Below, one piece after another: positions 1 to 10,424 of a stretch of 64,000 nt of DNA; the first letter of the stretch is position 1; each line of letters starts with the position of its first letter. Source of the DNA: Megamerina dolium (Eukaryota > Arthropoda > Insecta > Diptera > Megamerinidae). The stretch covers positions 71,334,418 to 71,398,417 of the forward strand of contig OY978526.1 in assembly GCA_963854835.1 (NCBI GenBank), read 5' to 3'. Both the position numbers and the translations under genes were made by a program. Under the pieces are notes generated by a model. That model saw nothing but the letters and a program-made list of their open reading frames with translations. It did not search any database and was not told where the DNA came from.

Positions 1-1027
1 GACTTACATCTCCATTCTTGTAAAGTGCAACTGATGTAAGAACTGAAGCCTGCCTGATACACCGAATGGGTGCTGGAGCAACAAGCCGTGGACGATAACA
101 CAGGCATATGAATAAACAAAAAGGTATTGTCCATCACACGACATAAACATTTCTCTACGTATTTGGGTTTACTGCATTCGAATTCCGGACCAGTTTACCT
201 TCGTCAGTGGCTCCCCTACAAAAACAAAGATTGTATAAAAAGTCCAAGGTTTGCCTACAGAGGGCTAAAATATGTAACCTGCCCCCCTTTTACTTTTGCT
301 ACCGCACAGTTTTCCTAAGCCTTCTTACGCCTTAGAGAAATTCACCTACAAATTGAATGCAAAAGCACTTGAAAATCCACTATTAACCCCATAATTGTGC
401 CTAGATCGGTCATTGATTGATTCCCCTCAATTATTCTGCGAAAACATTTCTTCCGAATATACATAGCCCTGATATATCATGCTGCTTGGGAGAGATCTTC
501 TTCAATATGCTTCTTTCGTAAATACATAAATTTTGTAGGAGAACTCTTCTATGGACTAAAGTTAGCGAGTTGATGGGAGTCGATCATACATTGCAATGTC
601 TTAAATGCGATTTCTGGGTAATTATAGGATTATTTGCTAATATAGTGGAGGTTTTAAATTCTCTATGAAGCTGAGTCTCCTTCTCTAGAAGCAAAGATAG
701 AGGATAAGTATTTTGAGCAAAAATATTAAACCTCGTCTAATCTTGGATTAAGGAGCCATCGATGTTGTCTATGAATCAACTCTATGTCCTTATAACAATT
801 GAACTCCTTTGGGCTAAAATTGTAAACGTGCATTTGGATATTATGTGGCTTCAACAAGGCAGTGCCACAAAGCACACATCAGAGCGCATTTAGTCTCTAT
901 CACAAGAGCCTTTCGAAAGTATTTTTTTAAGACCATGCCATTTGATGGTGCAAGACATTTTCTTGTCATGCTTTCCAGTTCCTGCTCACCATCAAAGCTC
1001 CGGCAACGGTTAGATGCCACTAAGCCG
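1..1027. other. AT-rich DNA without recognised feature
   Basis: I see no supported gene here. Short open frames at 127-318 and 845-1039 have no recognisable motif and resemble chance frames. The second runs into the SINE that follows. Confidence 0.5.
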
Positions 1028-1320
1028 TCAATGTCGTAGTTCAGTGATTAGTTCGTTGGCCTTATGATCTGTAAATCGTGGGTTCAATACACGGCCGAGG
1101 CAACTTTAATATAATAAAGTTTTTTCTTTCGAACGATGCCCGCCTGTCGGCAAGTAATTGGCAATTTTTCCGGCAATAACAATGTGACAACGTTCAGAAA
1201 AGGGGTTGTGCCATTCGGAACCGGGTAATATAAGTAGCTCCCTCCTAATACTGTCTAAATTTAACATGCACAACAGCACTGGAAGTGAAGTTCCGTGGTA
1301 TCACAATGGGCCTTTCTGGG
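1028..1320 (+). repeat. tRNA-derived SINE, subtype ending GGGCCTTTCTGG
   Basis: A Pol III-type head is visible: an A-box-like TAGTTCAGTGA near 1037 and a B-box-like GGTTCAATAC at 1081-1090. The body shares long blocks with the copies at 7.9, 25.1 and 48.6 kb: the TTTCTTTCGAACGATGCCC block, CCTGTCGGCAAGTAATTGGC, and CCATTCGGAACCGG. It ends in TATCACAATGGGCCTTTCTGG, like the copy at 48.6 kb and unlike the GCCCTTTGGGGCTTT end of the other subtype. No target duplication could be identified. SINEs of this kind have no protein and depend on a partner LINE. Confidence 0.75.
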
Positions 1321-1389
1321 CAAAGTGTGTCCTCTTAGAGAGGGGCAGCCACTATAACCTGGCATAACCAAAGCCTAATCCATTGACAT

Positions 1390-1411
1390 GCTTACCGATA
1401 AAACGGTAAGC
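1390..1411. other. Perfect 8-bp hairpin
   Basis: GCTTACCG at 1390-1397 pairs with CGGTAAGC at 1404-1411 around a 6-base loop. It is followed by a short T run. No function is implied, because bacterial-type terminators do not apply to this genome. Confidence 0.5.
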
Positions 1412-1624
1412 TTTTTGACATTTTTGGTGTACCTCAGGCCACATCTAAGGGTTATGGTACAGAGGGGATTTATTGTGTCCTTTGTACTGCGTTCTATGTC
1501 AGGAAGAGATTATACGTTGCATTTGCAATACCAATAACCTCCAATAGTTTCCAATGTTTTGCACTTACTTTTGCAATTCCTTTACTGTTTCGTTCCCAAC
1601 TATGTTCCTGTGATCCTACAACCA

Positions 1625-1728
1625 ACCTCATAAGAGTTATGCCATTCTGAACCGGTCAATATAAGAATTTTACTTCCAATACTGACGACATTTAAAATGC
1701 ACAACAGTACTTTAAGAGGAGTATATTA
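1625..1728 (+). repeat. SINE 3' fragment
   Basis: The stretch from ATAAGAGTTATGCCATTCTG to CACAACAGTACTTTAAGAG matches the central and 3' part of the tRNA-derived SINE (compare 1200-1290). The tRNA head is missing. It lies 300 bp from the copy at 1028. Confidence 0.55.
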
Positions 1729-2930
1729 TTAATTAGGTTACATATTTAATGCACGATATCTTCCTGCTCACCCCCTATATACTTGGGAACGGTATTAGCT
1801 ATAGCACTAAAATTTTGTATCTGTGCTAAGTTTATGATATCATGTCACATGTAAAAAATTGGATTGGATAACTGGGAGTAGCACCTTCCATATTACCGAA
1901 GGCTATATAAATTGTTTGTGGTAAAAGAAATTAAGATGACGCATCCATATAGTGGCCCGTTAATATTCTTGTATTTAAGTTTTCTATTGGAAGCTTAAAA
2001 CTATTTAATAAATTTTCAATTTTTCATATTTTCAATAATTTTACAATTTTCTTCATTTTCTTTGGAAATGCCCATATGCATATAATTCTATTTATATTTC
2101 TCAAAATAACACAACACAAGGAATGTATAATGTTCTCAAACAAAACAAAACAAAAATCACAATATGATAATATAATAAAACTATAAGCATTTATTCAAGT
2201 ACAATATTTTATAGTATGTCTCATTTTATTTTTATATTGCAAATATATTTTGAGTGGTGTAAACAAAAGGAAGAGAGCGAACATCTTATAGTTACTACTC
2301 GTACTACGTATACGGCGAGTACGAGTACATTACATGGTGGCAATAGAAATATCAGCAACAAGTACTTGCTTGCATACACTTGCGTTTAGCGTATGCAATC
2401 GGTGTGAAATTTCTTGGCAGACAAGACTATATGATTAGAGTTGTCCTTAGTTATATGGAAATTTTTGTATTTAAATTTTTTTTTTTTTTTTTTTAATAAA
2501 TTCTGTATTAAAAAATATTTTGCCATAACTTTATACACTTTTTGAAAATATGTATGTTTTTTTTTAACACAAACTAAAATTTTAGTAGCCCACTTTTCTT
2601 GGATCTGTGTAAATTTTATGTTCTTCATTTCTTGTTCATTCAATTTTTATGTTTCAGTTTTAATATTTTATGTATAAAATCTTGTTAGTAACGCTTTGAT
2701 ATATTCAAGAGAAAAATTTAGGTAGCTTAACTTCGGTAATAGTGTAGCTTCGAAACATATATTCAAACAAAATAGACAGACAAACACCGAAAATCATCCT
2801 ATTGTGTCCAGCACAAAGGCATGATTTTTATCGTATTTAGCTCACACATTCTACATACTTTGATACAAATAATCATATATGCTCAGCTCCAGTCTAAAAT
2901 ATATGTATATGTATACTTATGCTTCAAGCA
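1729..2930. other. AT-rich DNA, no feature seen
   Basis: Long A/T runs, including a T run near 2478-2493, and no supported reading frame. The antisense frame at 2386-2643 is low complexity (lysine-rich across the poly-T) and is not credible as a gene. Confidence 0.5.
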
Positions 2931-3875
2931 TGGTCGAATACATACAACTTTTGTATGAGAGGTATGCTTAATTTTCATCTGATTCTGTCCATTTTCAGAC
3001 TAGTACTTTTTTTAACAAATAAAATTATAAATACTAAGTTTCAGCTTGATAACTTTATATTTTCGTGCGTAAATTATGTAAACATACATTTGGAAGCATA
3101 AATTTGTATGGGAGGTAGGTATGATTTTTATACGATTTCACTGATTTTTTTATATATCAATTTTATGATTATATGTACTCTATGTACCAAATTTCAGCGA
3201 GATAACTTTACATTTTTGTGCGTAAAGTATGAAAATATACAAAATAAAGTATTACTTTGTATGGCGGGTACATATGATTTTCACTCGATTATGCTCATTT
3301 TCGAATATATTCATTCTATGATCAGAATAACTTTTCACGCTAATTTTTTATTGGCTAGCTTGATATTTTCGTGAGTAAAATGTGAAAAATTACATTCAAC
3401 AACATAATTTTGTATGGCAGCCAGGTGTGATTTTTATCTGATTTAGACAAATTTTAAATTTCTTTATTCATTAGTAAATATAAACTTATGCACCAAGTTT
3501 CAGCTTGATAGCTTTATATTTTCATGCGCAAAATGTGAAAACATGATTTCAACAGCATACTTTTGTATGGGAGGTAGGTGTGATTTTTATCCGATTATAT
3601 TTATTTTCAAATATATAAATTCAACTATAACAACAATTTTATGCTTCAAGTTTCAGCTTCATAACTTTATATTTTCATTCACAAACTGTGAAAATATACA
3701 TTCAACATCATACTTTTGTATGGGAGATGGGTGTGGTTTGCATCCAATTTTATCCATTTTTAAACGTGTTAGTGCATTGGCAATAAAAATCTTACGTATC
3801 AATTTTCAGCTCGATTGCGCTATAATTATGACATTTATCATACGAATAGGCAAGCAGACATATAGGCAGACATAG
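2930..3875 (+). repeat. 153-bp tandem repeat array, copy 1 (six units)
   Basis: The core TTGTATG recurs at 2951, 3104, 3257, 3410, 3563 and 3716, a spacing of exactly 153 bp five times. Each unit reads roughly: TTTTGTATGGGAGGTAGGT, an ATTTTTATCCGATT-like block, AAGTTTCAGCTTGATAACTT, TATATTTTCGTGCG, then TGTGAAAATATACATTCAAC. The units are clearly diverged in sequence yet keep their length. The same unit occurs in reverse at 16.8-17.6 and 27.3-28.5 kb and forward at 21.2-21.7 kb. The forward frame stays partly open because 153 is divisible by three, but stops occur and other arrays do not keep the frame. Confidence 0.85.
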
Positions 3876-5284
3876 CTAAATCGATTATGATTGTGAATCT
3901 AATCACTAATATATACATTTATGTAAGTACTAATATATTTTCCATGTGTATCTCACTTCTTCTTATAGATGTTTCTAATGAATGTTATAAATAATCTTGG
4001 TCGTATGTGCTTAAGTAAATTCCAAAGTCATTGGCTAAGGACCACTCTAATATGCATTCACTATTAAGTGGTCGTATTTTGTCTGCAACATATTGTAATA
4101 CTAACGATTATACCCAACAACAAACAACACTTGCCCATGGATACCTTTATGTACGCTGTGCTTCTTAGAAATGTATAGTACATACATGCACCTTGCAACC
4201 TTCCTCTGTATATTTATATACAATATTTATTTTGATTATAATATTATTATGTGCTAAATATTTGATTTGCCAAATATTTGATTTAATTTATTTTCTTTTG
4301 TCTGTGTATTTTTGTTTTTTTTTTTTTGTTTTGCCTTCATTTTATTTTATTTACAGGGAAAGGAATAAATTCATTGACCTTCAGTCATTGTCATGCTTAT
4401 TAGCACATATTTATAAAAGAATATGAATATTTTTCGAGATGTCTGAAATTATTTATTATAGAATATTGTACTAATTGTAATTACAAATTTATTTGAATAA
4501 TATTCGTCTTTGTAATGCAGTAAATTCAAAATCACTAAATTCCATTAAGCACGTCACACTCATTCTAATTAATAAAAGGTGAATAAATTCCTTTTTTTTT
4601 TCTATTATAAAATTTTTCTCAAAAGTGTCTTGATATGATATAATGTCATATACGTGTATATATATTATGTATGAATTCATTATGTGTGAGTAATTGTATT
4701 TGCTTCAAAGTCTTTAGGTAGGTAGATGCCTGCATGCATCGTAATGTGACAAATAAAAGGCACTTTAAAAAATTAATATCCATACATAAGATATATGATA
4801 TGTATAAGTACATGAATGTCTATAGAGTAGCACCTTTCGAAACACATCCACCCTCCCTCGCATATTTCAAATGCGTATTCCATTAATATCACCTCGTTTC
4901 AATGCACTTTGACATTTTGTTAATTGAAAATCATTCATTTTCAAGACGAAAGCACAACATGATCATCATCATCATCATCATCTGCATCATCATATATGGT
5001 ACTTAGAAAATCAATATGTCACAGCCTTCAAAAATATGATTACTATATAGATATGATTTACGTTTATTTGTACATTATTCATATATAGTACGAGTATATA
5101 CTGAAAAGGTAGCAATATTCATATGAAGAGGTAATATAATTTACAAATAGAAATGCAATTAGGATATACAAGGTTTTTGTTTTAAAATTTCTTTGATGTC
5201 CATCTTACAATAAATTATGTAAATTAATAAAGCTGCAAATGGATTGTAAAAGTAAAGTGAATAAAAATGAATCACCAAGAGAAA
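3876..5284. other. AT-rich DNA with short (ATC)n tract
   Basis: No gene is supported. A run of ATC triplets lies near 4961-4992. The small frames at 4193-4426 and 4489-4680 are phenylalanine- or isoleucine-rich chance frames in T-rich sequence. Confidence 0.5.
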
Positions 5285-5870
5285 GACTTCCTTCCATAAA
5301 TTGTTTTTAATTGGAAGCTCAATCGAAACAATAATTGCTTTTGTAGCAAGAACAACATTTTTAGAAGCCTTAAAGAAGCTTTAACGAGTTTGAGTGTGGC
5401 CATCTCTTTATAACTTATGAATTGCTTTCCTGACATAATAAATTAAGCTGCTGTGTATGTTTTATATTCACAAACCTCAGGGTTAATTGATTGTAAGCAT
5501 CATTCGAATAAAGACTTCTCTAAATTGCTTCTAACTGCAGGCTTTATCGAAACAATAATTGTTTTTGTAGCAAGAACAACATTTTTAGAAGCCTTAAAGA
5601 AGCTTTAATGTGTGTGAGTGTGGGCATCTCTTTATAACTTATGAATTGCTATCCTCACATTACAAATTAAGCTGCTGTGTATGTTTTATATTCACAAACC
5701 TCAGGGTTAATTGATTGTAAGCATCATTCGAATAAAGACTTCTCTAAATTGCTTCTAACTGCAGCCTCTATCGAAACAATAGTTTCCATTAGTTTAGCAA
5801 AAGCTTTAATGCTTTAGAAGCTTTAATGTGTTTTAGTGCTTAAAAAATCTATTTATAACTTATGAATTTA
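5285..5870 (+). repeat. 224-bp tandem repeat
   Basis: TTAGAAGCCT recurs at 5361 and 5585, and GCTTCTAACT at 5527 and 5751, both 224 bp apart. The first two units are nearly identical over blocks such as CACAAACCTCAGGGTTAATT and TTGTAGCAAGAACAACATTT. A third, partial unit runs to about 5870. A diverged relative lies at 6535-6690 (TCATCGAAACAATAACTTCC, GGAAGCCTTAATGAACAGG). The similarity between units implies fairly recent duplication. Confidence 0.8.
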
Positions 5871-6029
5871 TTTTATAGCCCAGCAAGCTACTCTGCAGTA
5901 AAATTAAGATCTATTACGATTAGGTACCAGTTTTGTGGCTGGTATAAATGGTCTAGTTCGATAACTAGAGAAACTTAGATATTTGGATTCACTGAAACTT
6001 TCAAGTGATTCGCTTTTAACGCAACAATA

Positions 6030-6345
6030 ACATGTTACAGATTAGCGCAGTTGGTGGAGTGACGGTGATAGAACATACAACAGCAGAACGTATGATGATG
6101 GGTACACAGGTTCGAATCGCGACGAGTAGCAAAAAATATGTAGATAAATTGAGAAATAATTTAAATGAATATATGGATAAGAATTCGAATGCATTGAATG
6201 AAAATAAATGTTTGATCTGCACCCAGGTTCGAATCACGGCGAATAGTAAAAAATGAGTAAATTGTAAAATAATTAAAATGAATATGTGGTTGAGAATTAT
6301 AATGCATTGAATGAAAATAAATTGTATTCTTTTGTTTTTTTGTAA
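6030..6345 (+). repeat. tRNA-like SINE candidate with internal ~115-bp duplication
   Basis: TAGCGCAGTTGG at 6043-6054 fits the Pol III A box and GGTTCGAATC at 6109-6118 fits the B box perfectly, 66 bp apart. The B-box block plus its following A-rich segment is repeated: CAGGTTCGAATC starts at 6107 and 6224, and the GCATTGAATGAAAATAAAT block starts near 6191 and again about 113 bp on. I could not fold a full acceptor stem, so a functional tRNA is unlikely. It differs from the other SINE family here, whose A box is TRGCTCAGTGG. Confidence 0.55.
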
Positions 6346-7019
6346 ACGGGTCAATCGACACTTGATATGGCATCACAATGTTAAACTCACCAGTTATAAC
6401 AAAAGAAAGCGGATAGAAATGGAACTAATTGTTGGTTTCTTAGAACTAGTGAATTCAATAGTTCCGCATTAGTTTTTCTCACTACAGGGCAAGCTTGTGA
6501 ATGTATACTTAATGGAATATATTCACAAATCATGGAATTAATTGATTATAAATAAGCTTCGGTTTAAACTAATTCTAACTGCGAGCTTCATCGAAACAAT
6601 AACTTCCTTTAGCTCAAAGCAATAATTTTGGAAGCCTTAATGAACAGGTTTGAGTGCCTTAGTCTCATGACAGCTTATGAATTCCTTTTTTCAAAGATTT
6701 ATAGAAGCTACACCAAAATTTGAGGCTACATTTAGTAGTCCAATCAATGCAATTGATTTCATTATAACTAGAGCTTAACCCTGCCGCAACTAAGAAAGCA
6801 GAAATGGCCACATCAATTTATACTATCTATCGACTTCAATGTAAATAAATAAAGTAAAGCAAAGTAAATAATTTGATATAATTTTGAACATTTAATTTAA
6901 TTTTATTTAATAATTTAGTGTACATAAAATAGTGACCTTAAAATATTAAACTTTCAACTGCTAAGATATGCATTCACATTTCTTATAAGCGAATCGTAGC
7001 AGTGACTTTATATTGGAGT
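6346..7019. repeat. Diverged relative of the 224-bp repeat, then AT-rich DNA
   Basis: 6535-6690 resembles the 224-bp unit at 5.3-5.9 kb (TTGATTATAAATAAGCTTCGG, ATTCTAACTGCGAGCTTCAT, GGAAGCCTTAATG). The remainder shows no feature. Confidence 0.45.
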
Positions 7020-7610
7020 CATTTGAAGTTCATTTGAAGGTTGAAGCGTCGAACTCACTTAGGCCAAGTGAGGCCCATTGTGATGGCGTAATTGTACTAC
7101 CACCCCATTTACATTGGGAACCAACCCGAGCTTCGGGTAAAGCGTAGAATTTCCCCCAGCTGACTGTGAACCAACTCGGTGAGGTTGTGTATGAAGTGGT
7201 TGCCCAGATGAGTCATTCTGGAGTGAGCCAGGGAAGGACATCCAGACAGCAGTGAGCTCTATAAATTTTCATGACTTGCTCATTTTTATTAGCAATGTTA
7301 ATCTGCGTTTCGTTGGACGATTGTCCAACGCGAAGGTCCATGTGAGTAATGGCGATTAAATTGTTATTTAATTCCATCAATTTTTATATGACAGCTACAT
7401 GAAATACTGGAGGAGGTTTGCTCATTTCTTCTAGCGTTATTTTTCTTTGCTATATTAACATAGATGCTAAAAATTTGGTTATCCAATGCGAAGGATTTTG
7501 TTTGTTATAGAGATTTAAAATTTCTCAAAATTTCAAGGTTAATGCGATTTCACAGTTGACATTAATGCTTCATTGCTATGTAAAAAGTTTTTGGCATCAA
7601 TTGTTTAGAA
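7020..7610. repeat. Unidentified dispersed repeats with a hairpin
   Basis: 7050-7250 is GC-richer than its surroundings and may be retroelement debris, but no motif was identified. CGTTGGAC and GTCCAACG around a GATT loop (about 7310-7329) form a perfect hairpin. The stretch near 7385-7440 (ATGACAGCTACATGAAATA, then TTGCTCA and TTCTTCTAGCG) resembles the repeat at 43340-43400 (AGAGCTACATGAAATAGTAG). Confidence 0.4.
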
Positions 7611-7902
7611 TCATGGAATGGGCGATATCGAAAATCGTATAGTTGTAGTTGGCCTACTTAAATGCAATATGAGATATCTTTCGGACGTGGCGACCGCTTG
7701 GAATCACTCGCAGTTTTCTTTATCGTACTGTGAAATTGTTTGAGGACACAGGTGGAGTACGAGACCGTCATAGATCCGCCCGTCCGCGCACTGTTAGAAC
7801 TGCGAAAGCGATTAAAGCCGTGAAGAAACGTAAACAGAAAATCTTGTCGCAGGAAATGTAAATTTCGCAAAGGTCCATGTTCATGAAGATTTTGGAGTCA
7901 GC

Positions 7903-7916
7903 ACGTACAAGCGACA
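7903..7916 (+). repeat. SINE target-site duplication, left
   Basis: ACGTACAAGCGACA, repeated perfectly at 8259-8272. A 14-bp duplication is typical of LINE-driven target-primed reverse transcription. Confidence 0.88.
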
Positions 7917-8258
7917 ATTGGGTGCCGTAGCTCAGTGGTTAGTGTGTTCGCCTTCTGATGGCTGATGCATAACAAATTTAATATCGATAAGATTTTTCTT
8001 TCGAACGGTACCCACCTGTCGGCAAGCAATTGGTAATTCTTCCGACAGTAACAACTTGCCATGAAAAAGCTTTTTAAAGAACTCTGTGACAAAGCTCAGA
8101 AAATGTGATGTCACAAGTGTTCTGCCGTTCGAAACCGGCTAAAATAAGTAGGTCCCTTGTAAGATTGTCCAAAATTTAAGACGCACAACAGCAATGGAAG
8201 AGAAGCTCGGCCAATGAGCCCTTTGGGGCTTTATGTGCCACATATTTATTTTTATTTT
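7917..8258 (+). repeat. tRNA-derived SINE, full-ended copy
   Basis: The insertion is delimited by a target duplication, giving a 342-bp element. It starts ATTGGGTGCCGTAGCTCAG, has a perfect A box (TAGCTCAGTGG), and ends GGGGCTTTATGTGCCACATA followed by a T-rich tail. Compared with the copy at 25142 it has lost about 25 bp containing the B box (TTCTGATGGCTGATGC versus TTCCGATCTGTAGGTC and onward). This copy defines the ends of the GCCCTTTGGGGCTTT subtype in the window. Confidence 0.88.
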
Positions 8259-8272
8259 ACGTACAAGCGACA
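8259..8272 (+). repeat. SINE target-site duplication, right
   Basis: Second copy of ACGTACAAGCGACA. The host transposase sequence resumes immediately after it. Confidence 0.88.
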
Positions 8273-8541
8273 CACTGGACACCTGCTCATGGCCACATTG
8301 AAGGGAAAATGCAAGCGAAAATCGAAAGCGTTAAGCAGCCGGTACTCTCACAGACGAATTCTGATTACTGACGAGAAAATCTTCACCTTCAATCTTGTAT
8401 ATATATGCTCGGTCATCCAAAGAAGCATCCCAACTCATCCCGAATATCCAAAGAGGCCACCATGAAGTACGTCTCGGGATCGATGAGTGGCCAGATCGTC
8501 TCAAGTCGTGCTGGAAGGCAAATGGAAGTCATTTCGAATAA

Positions 8542-9313
8542 GTTGTTCTAAGATTTGTAGCCATTGAAGAACCCAATAAAAAGAAAAAAAAAAAAAGTTT
8601 TGAAAAATATTAATCCGTTTTCATTTGGAGTCGATTTTTCTGTGTATCAATATTTATGACTTTACTAGGTATATGGCCGCTCTTTATATGACATTTTCCC
8701 AAAGCGACTCATTTCAATTAAGGATCTTTCTCGATTTACGACCCACAATGCCTCCATATATGTCTCAAATATTGTGTTATTCGGCTAATGTGGTTGAAAA
8801 ATGTCGAATAATGAAATTGGCCAACTTCTACGGAACGTATTTTTGTCATTCAGCTCAAGGTATTCTTGTATTTCGTTATATCTGGAATTTTCTTATCCTT
8901 TTAATATACAAAACTTTAATGGAGTCGCATTTTTATTCCAAAAACTTTACTCAGTGTTCTTTCATGGAATTAGTAAGAGCAAATTTTTGGCAAAAAAAAA
9001 AAATTGTCAATTATTCATTAAAGTCAAATATTTTTTAAAACATTTTGCTCAAGCATACTAAATTAAATTTGATTATTCATTCATTTTACTTTTGATATTT
9101 TTTATAACAAAAAAAAAAACACATATACAAAATGTGCTAACTCCACTTGTGAAAAAAACATTTCACAAGCCAATAGCATATGAATGGATTAGTAGAAAAA
9201 ATTTATTCGCATTATTCATATACACACGGTTGATGCAAATCTACATGTTATGTTTATATACAATTCAGGTAAGCAGATGATGCACACATAACACATAAAA
9301 TCTCATGCACACG

Positions 9314-9348
<35 letters not shown>

Positions 9349-10410
9349 CACTTTTACAATATGCACAATTGTTCACAAATCAAAATAGTAAAATAAAGTT
9401 AAGCCGATTTACAGATTATTATCGCAATATACAAGAACGTACAACGTACAACAACATCAACAGCCTTTAACAATAAAATGTCAGTGTGATTTATTGCCAA
9501 GTGTTTTATTAGAATTCCACTAGAAAGTGCACTAAAGTAGCATATCGTATAACAAAAGTTTAAGTGAATAAATATGAGTATTTATTTTTATATTTTCTGC
9601 TTGATTGTATGTACATACATATGTGCCTACATAAAATCTTGATGTCTCTTGCTTATGTGCCACACGACGTATGAGCAACATACTTTATTTTTATTGCCAC
9701 TAAGCTTACGAGTAATTGAATGAATGTACGTGTAGATAGAAAAACAAAACTCTATGCATTATGTAGCTACTTACTTATGCTATATAATATATATAATTTC
9801 ATATATGCCAAGACATATGAGCCACGATGAGACATATGGCAATAAAAATGCATAATGCATAAAACCAATTTTATTATATGAAGTTTTTAAAACAATTGAA
9901 TTATGTATTTGCAATAATTTGCAATAAAATGAGCTAATTTGCATATGCCATTTGATGGAAAGTTTTTCTTTTTGCCTAGTGACAAAAAATAAAGAGGCTC
10001 GGGGCATGATCCACACCTACATACGTACGAATGGCTATACCCAAAACTCATAAAATTCAATATCAATCTATGTATGAGTGTACGTAAGTGTTGATTTAAA
10101 ATTAAAATGCAAATTTATTGCTCAAAGTTGATTTGAAAACATTTTATTATAAATGTGACTATTTCATTTGTACTCCCATATTACTCCCATAGTACTGGTA
10201 TGTACTATTAAAATGAAAATTATATTTTCAAATTGAATTAGCCAATTTATTTCAATGAATAGAAATTATAAAATACATTACAAATAATATTATTTGAAAA
10301 TTTCTACTCGCAGCTAAGCCAAAACTATTGACAATTACAATAGTTCAATTGATATTGAATCACAAAATAATTTTAATTTAAATTACTGCAAAATTAGATA
10401 TTGAGAACAC
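8542..10410. other. AT-rich DNA; unsupported 137-codon frame
   Basis: A frame at 8625-9038 is open for 137 codons, but its product is Phe/Tyr/Leu-rich with no recognised domain and an overlapping frame is equally open. I do not call it a gene. An (AC)n tract lies at 9315-9346. Nothing else was recognised up to the LINE insertion site. Confidence 0.45.
9315..9346. repeat. (AC)n microsatellite
   Basis: An uninterrupted AC dinucleotide tract of about 16 repeats. Confidence 0.9.
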
Positions 10411-10424
10411 TAATCCCAAAATGT
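10411..10424 (+). repeat. LINE target-site duplication, 5' copy
   Basis: TAATCCCAAAATGT, repeated exactly at 14072-14085. The bases outside and inside differ (C and C here, G and T at the other copy), so the match is limited to these 14 bases. Confidence 0.85.

Larger units (their letters stand above)
7640..8541 (+). pseudogene. Fossil IS630/Tc1/mariner-type transposase, split by a SINE
   Basis: Pieces of a DDE transposase can be read across several frames. An N-terminal helix-turn-helix region reads GITRSFLYRTVKLFEDTG, followed by RDRHRSARPRTVRTAKAIK; after the SINE comes ILITDEKIFTFN, which carries the first catalytic D, and the end reads DRLKSC-x-KANGSHFE and a stop at 8539-8541, a typical family C-terminus. 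The middle with the second and third acidic residues is missing, so the DDxD/E spacing class cannot be assigned. Stops, frame changes and the deletion show it is dead. The SINE at 7917-8258 interrupts it cleanly. Family assignment rests on motif resemblance only. Confidence 0.7.

Noticed and set aside
1390..1420. Hairpin plus T run as an intrinsic terminator
   Set aside because: The rest of the window is clearly an insect nuclear genome; such terminators are bacterial.
2919..3875. A protein made of 51-residue repeats encoded by the 153-bp array
   Set aside because: 153 is divisible by three, so a frame stays open by chance, but there are stops at 3101 and 3374, and the arrays at 16.8 and 21.1 kb are open in other frames or shift frame. 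No sign of coding constraint.
5285..5870. CRISPR-like array
   Set aside because: Units of 224 bp are near-identical throughout, without short repeats and unique spacers.
8625..9038. 137-codon open frame
   Set aside because: AT-rich sequence, hydrophobic and aromatic product, no motif, and an overlapping frame of similar quality.
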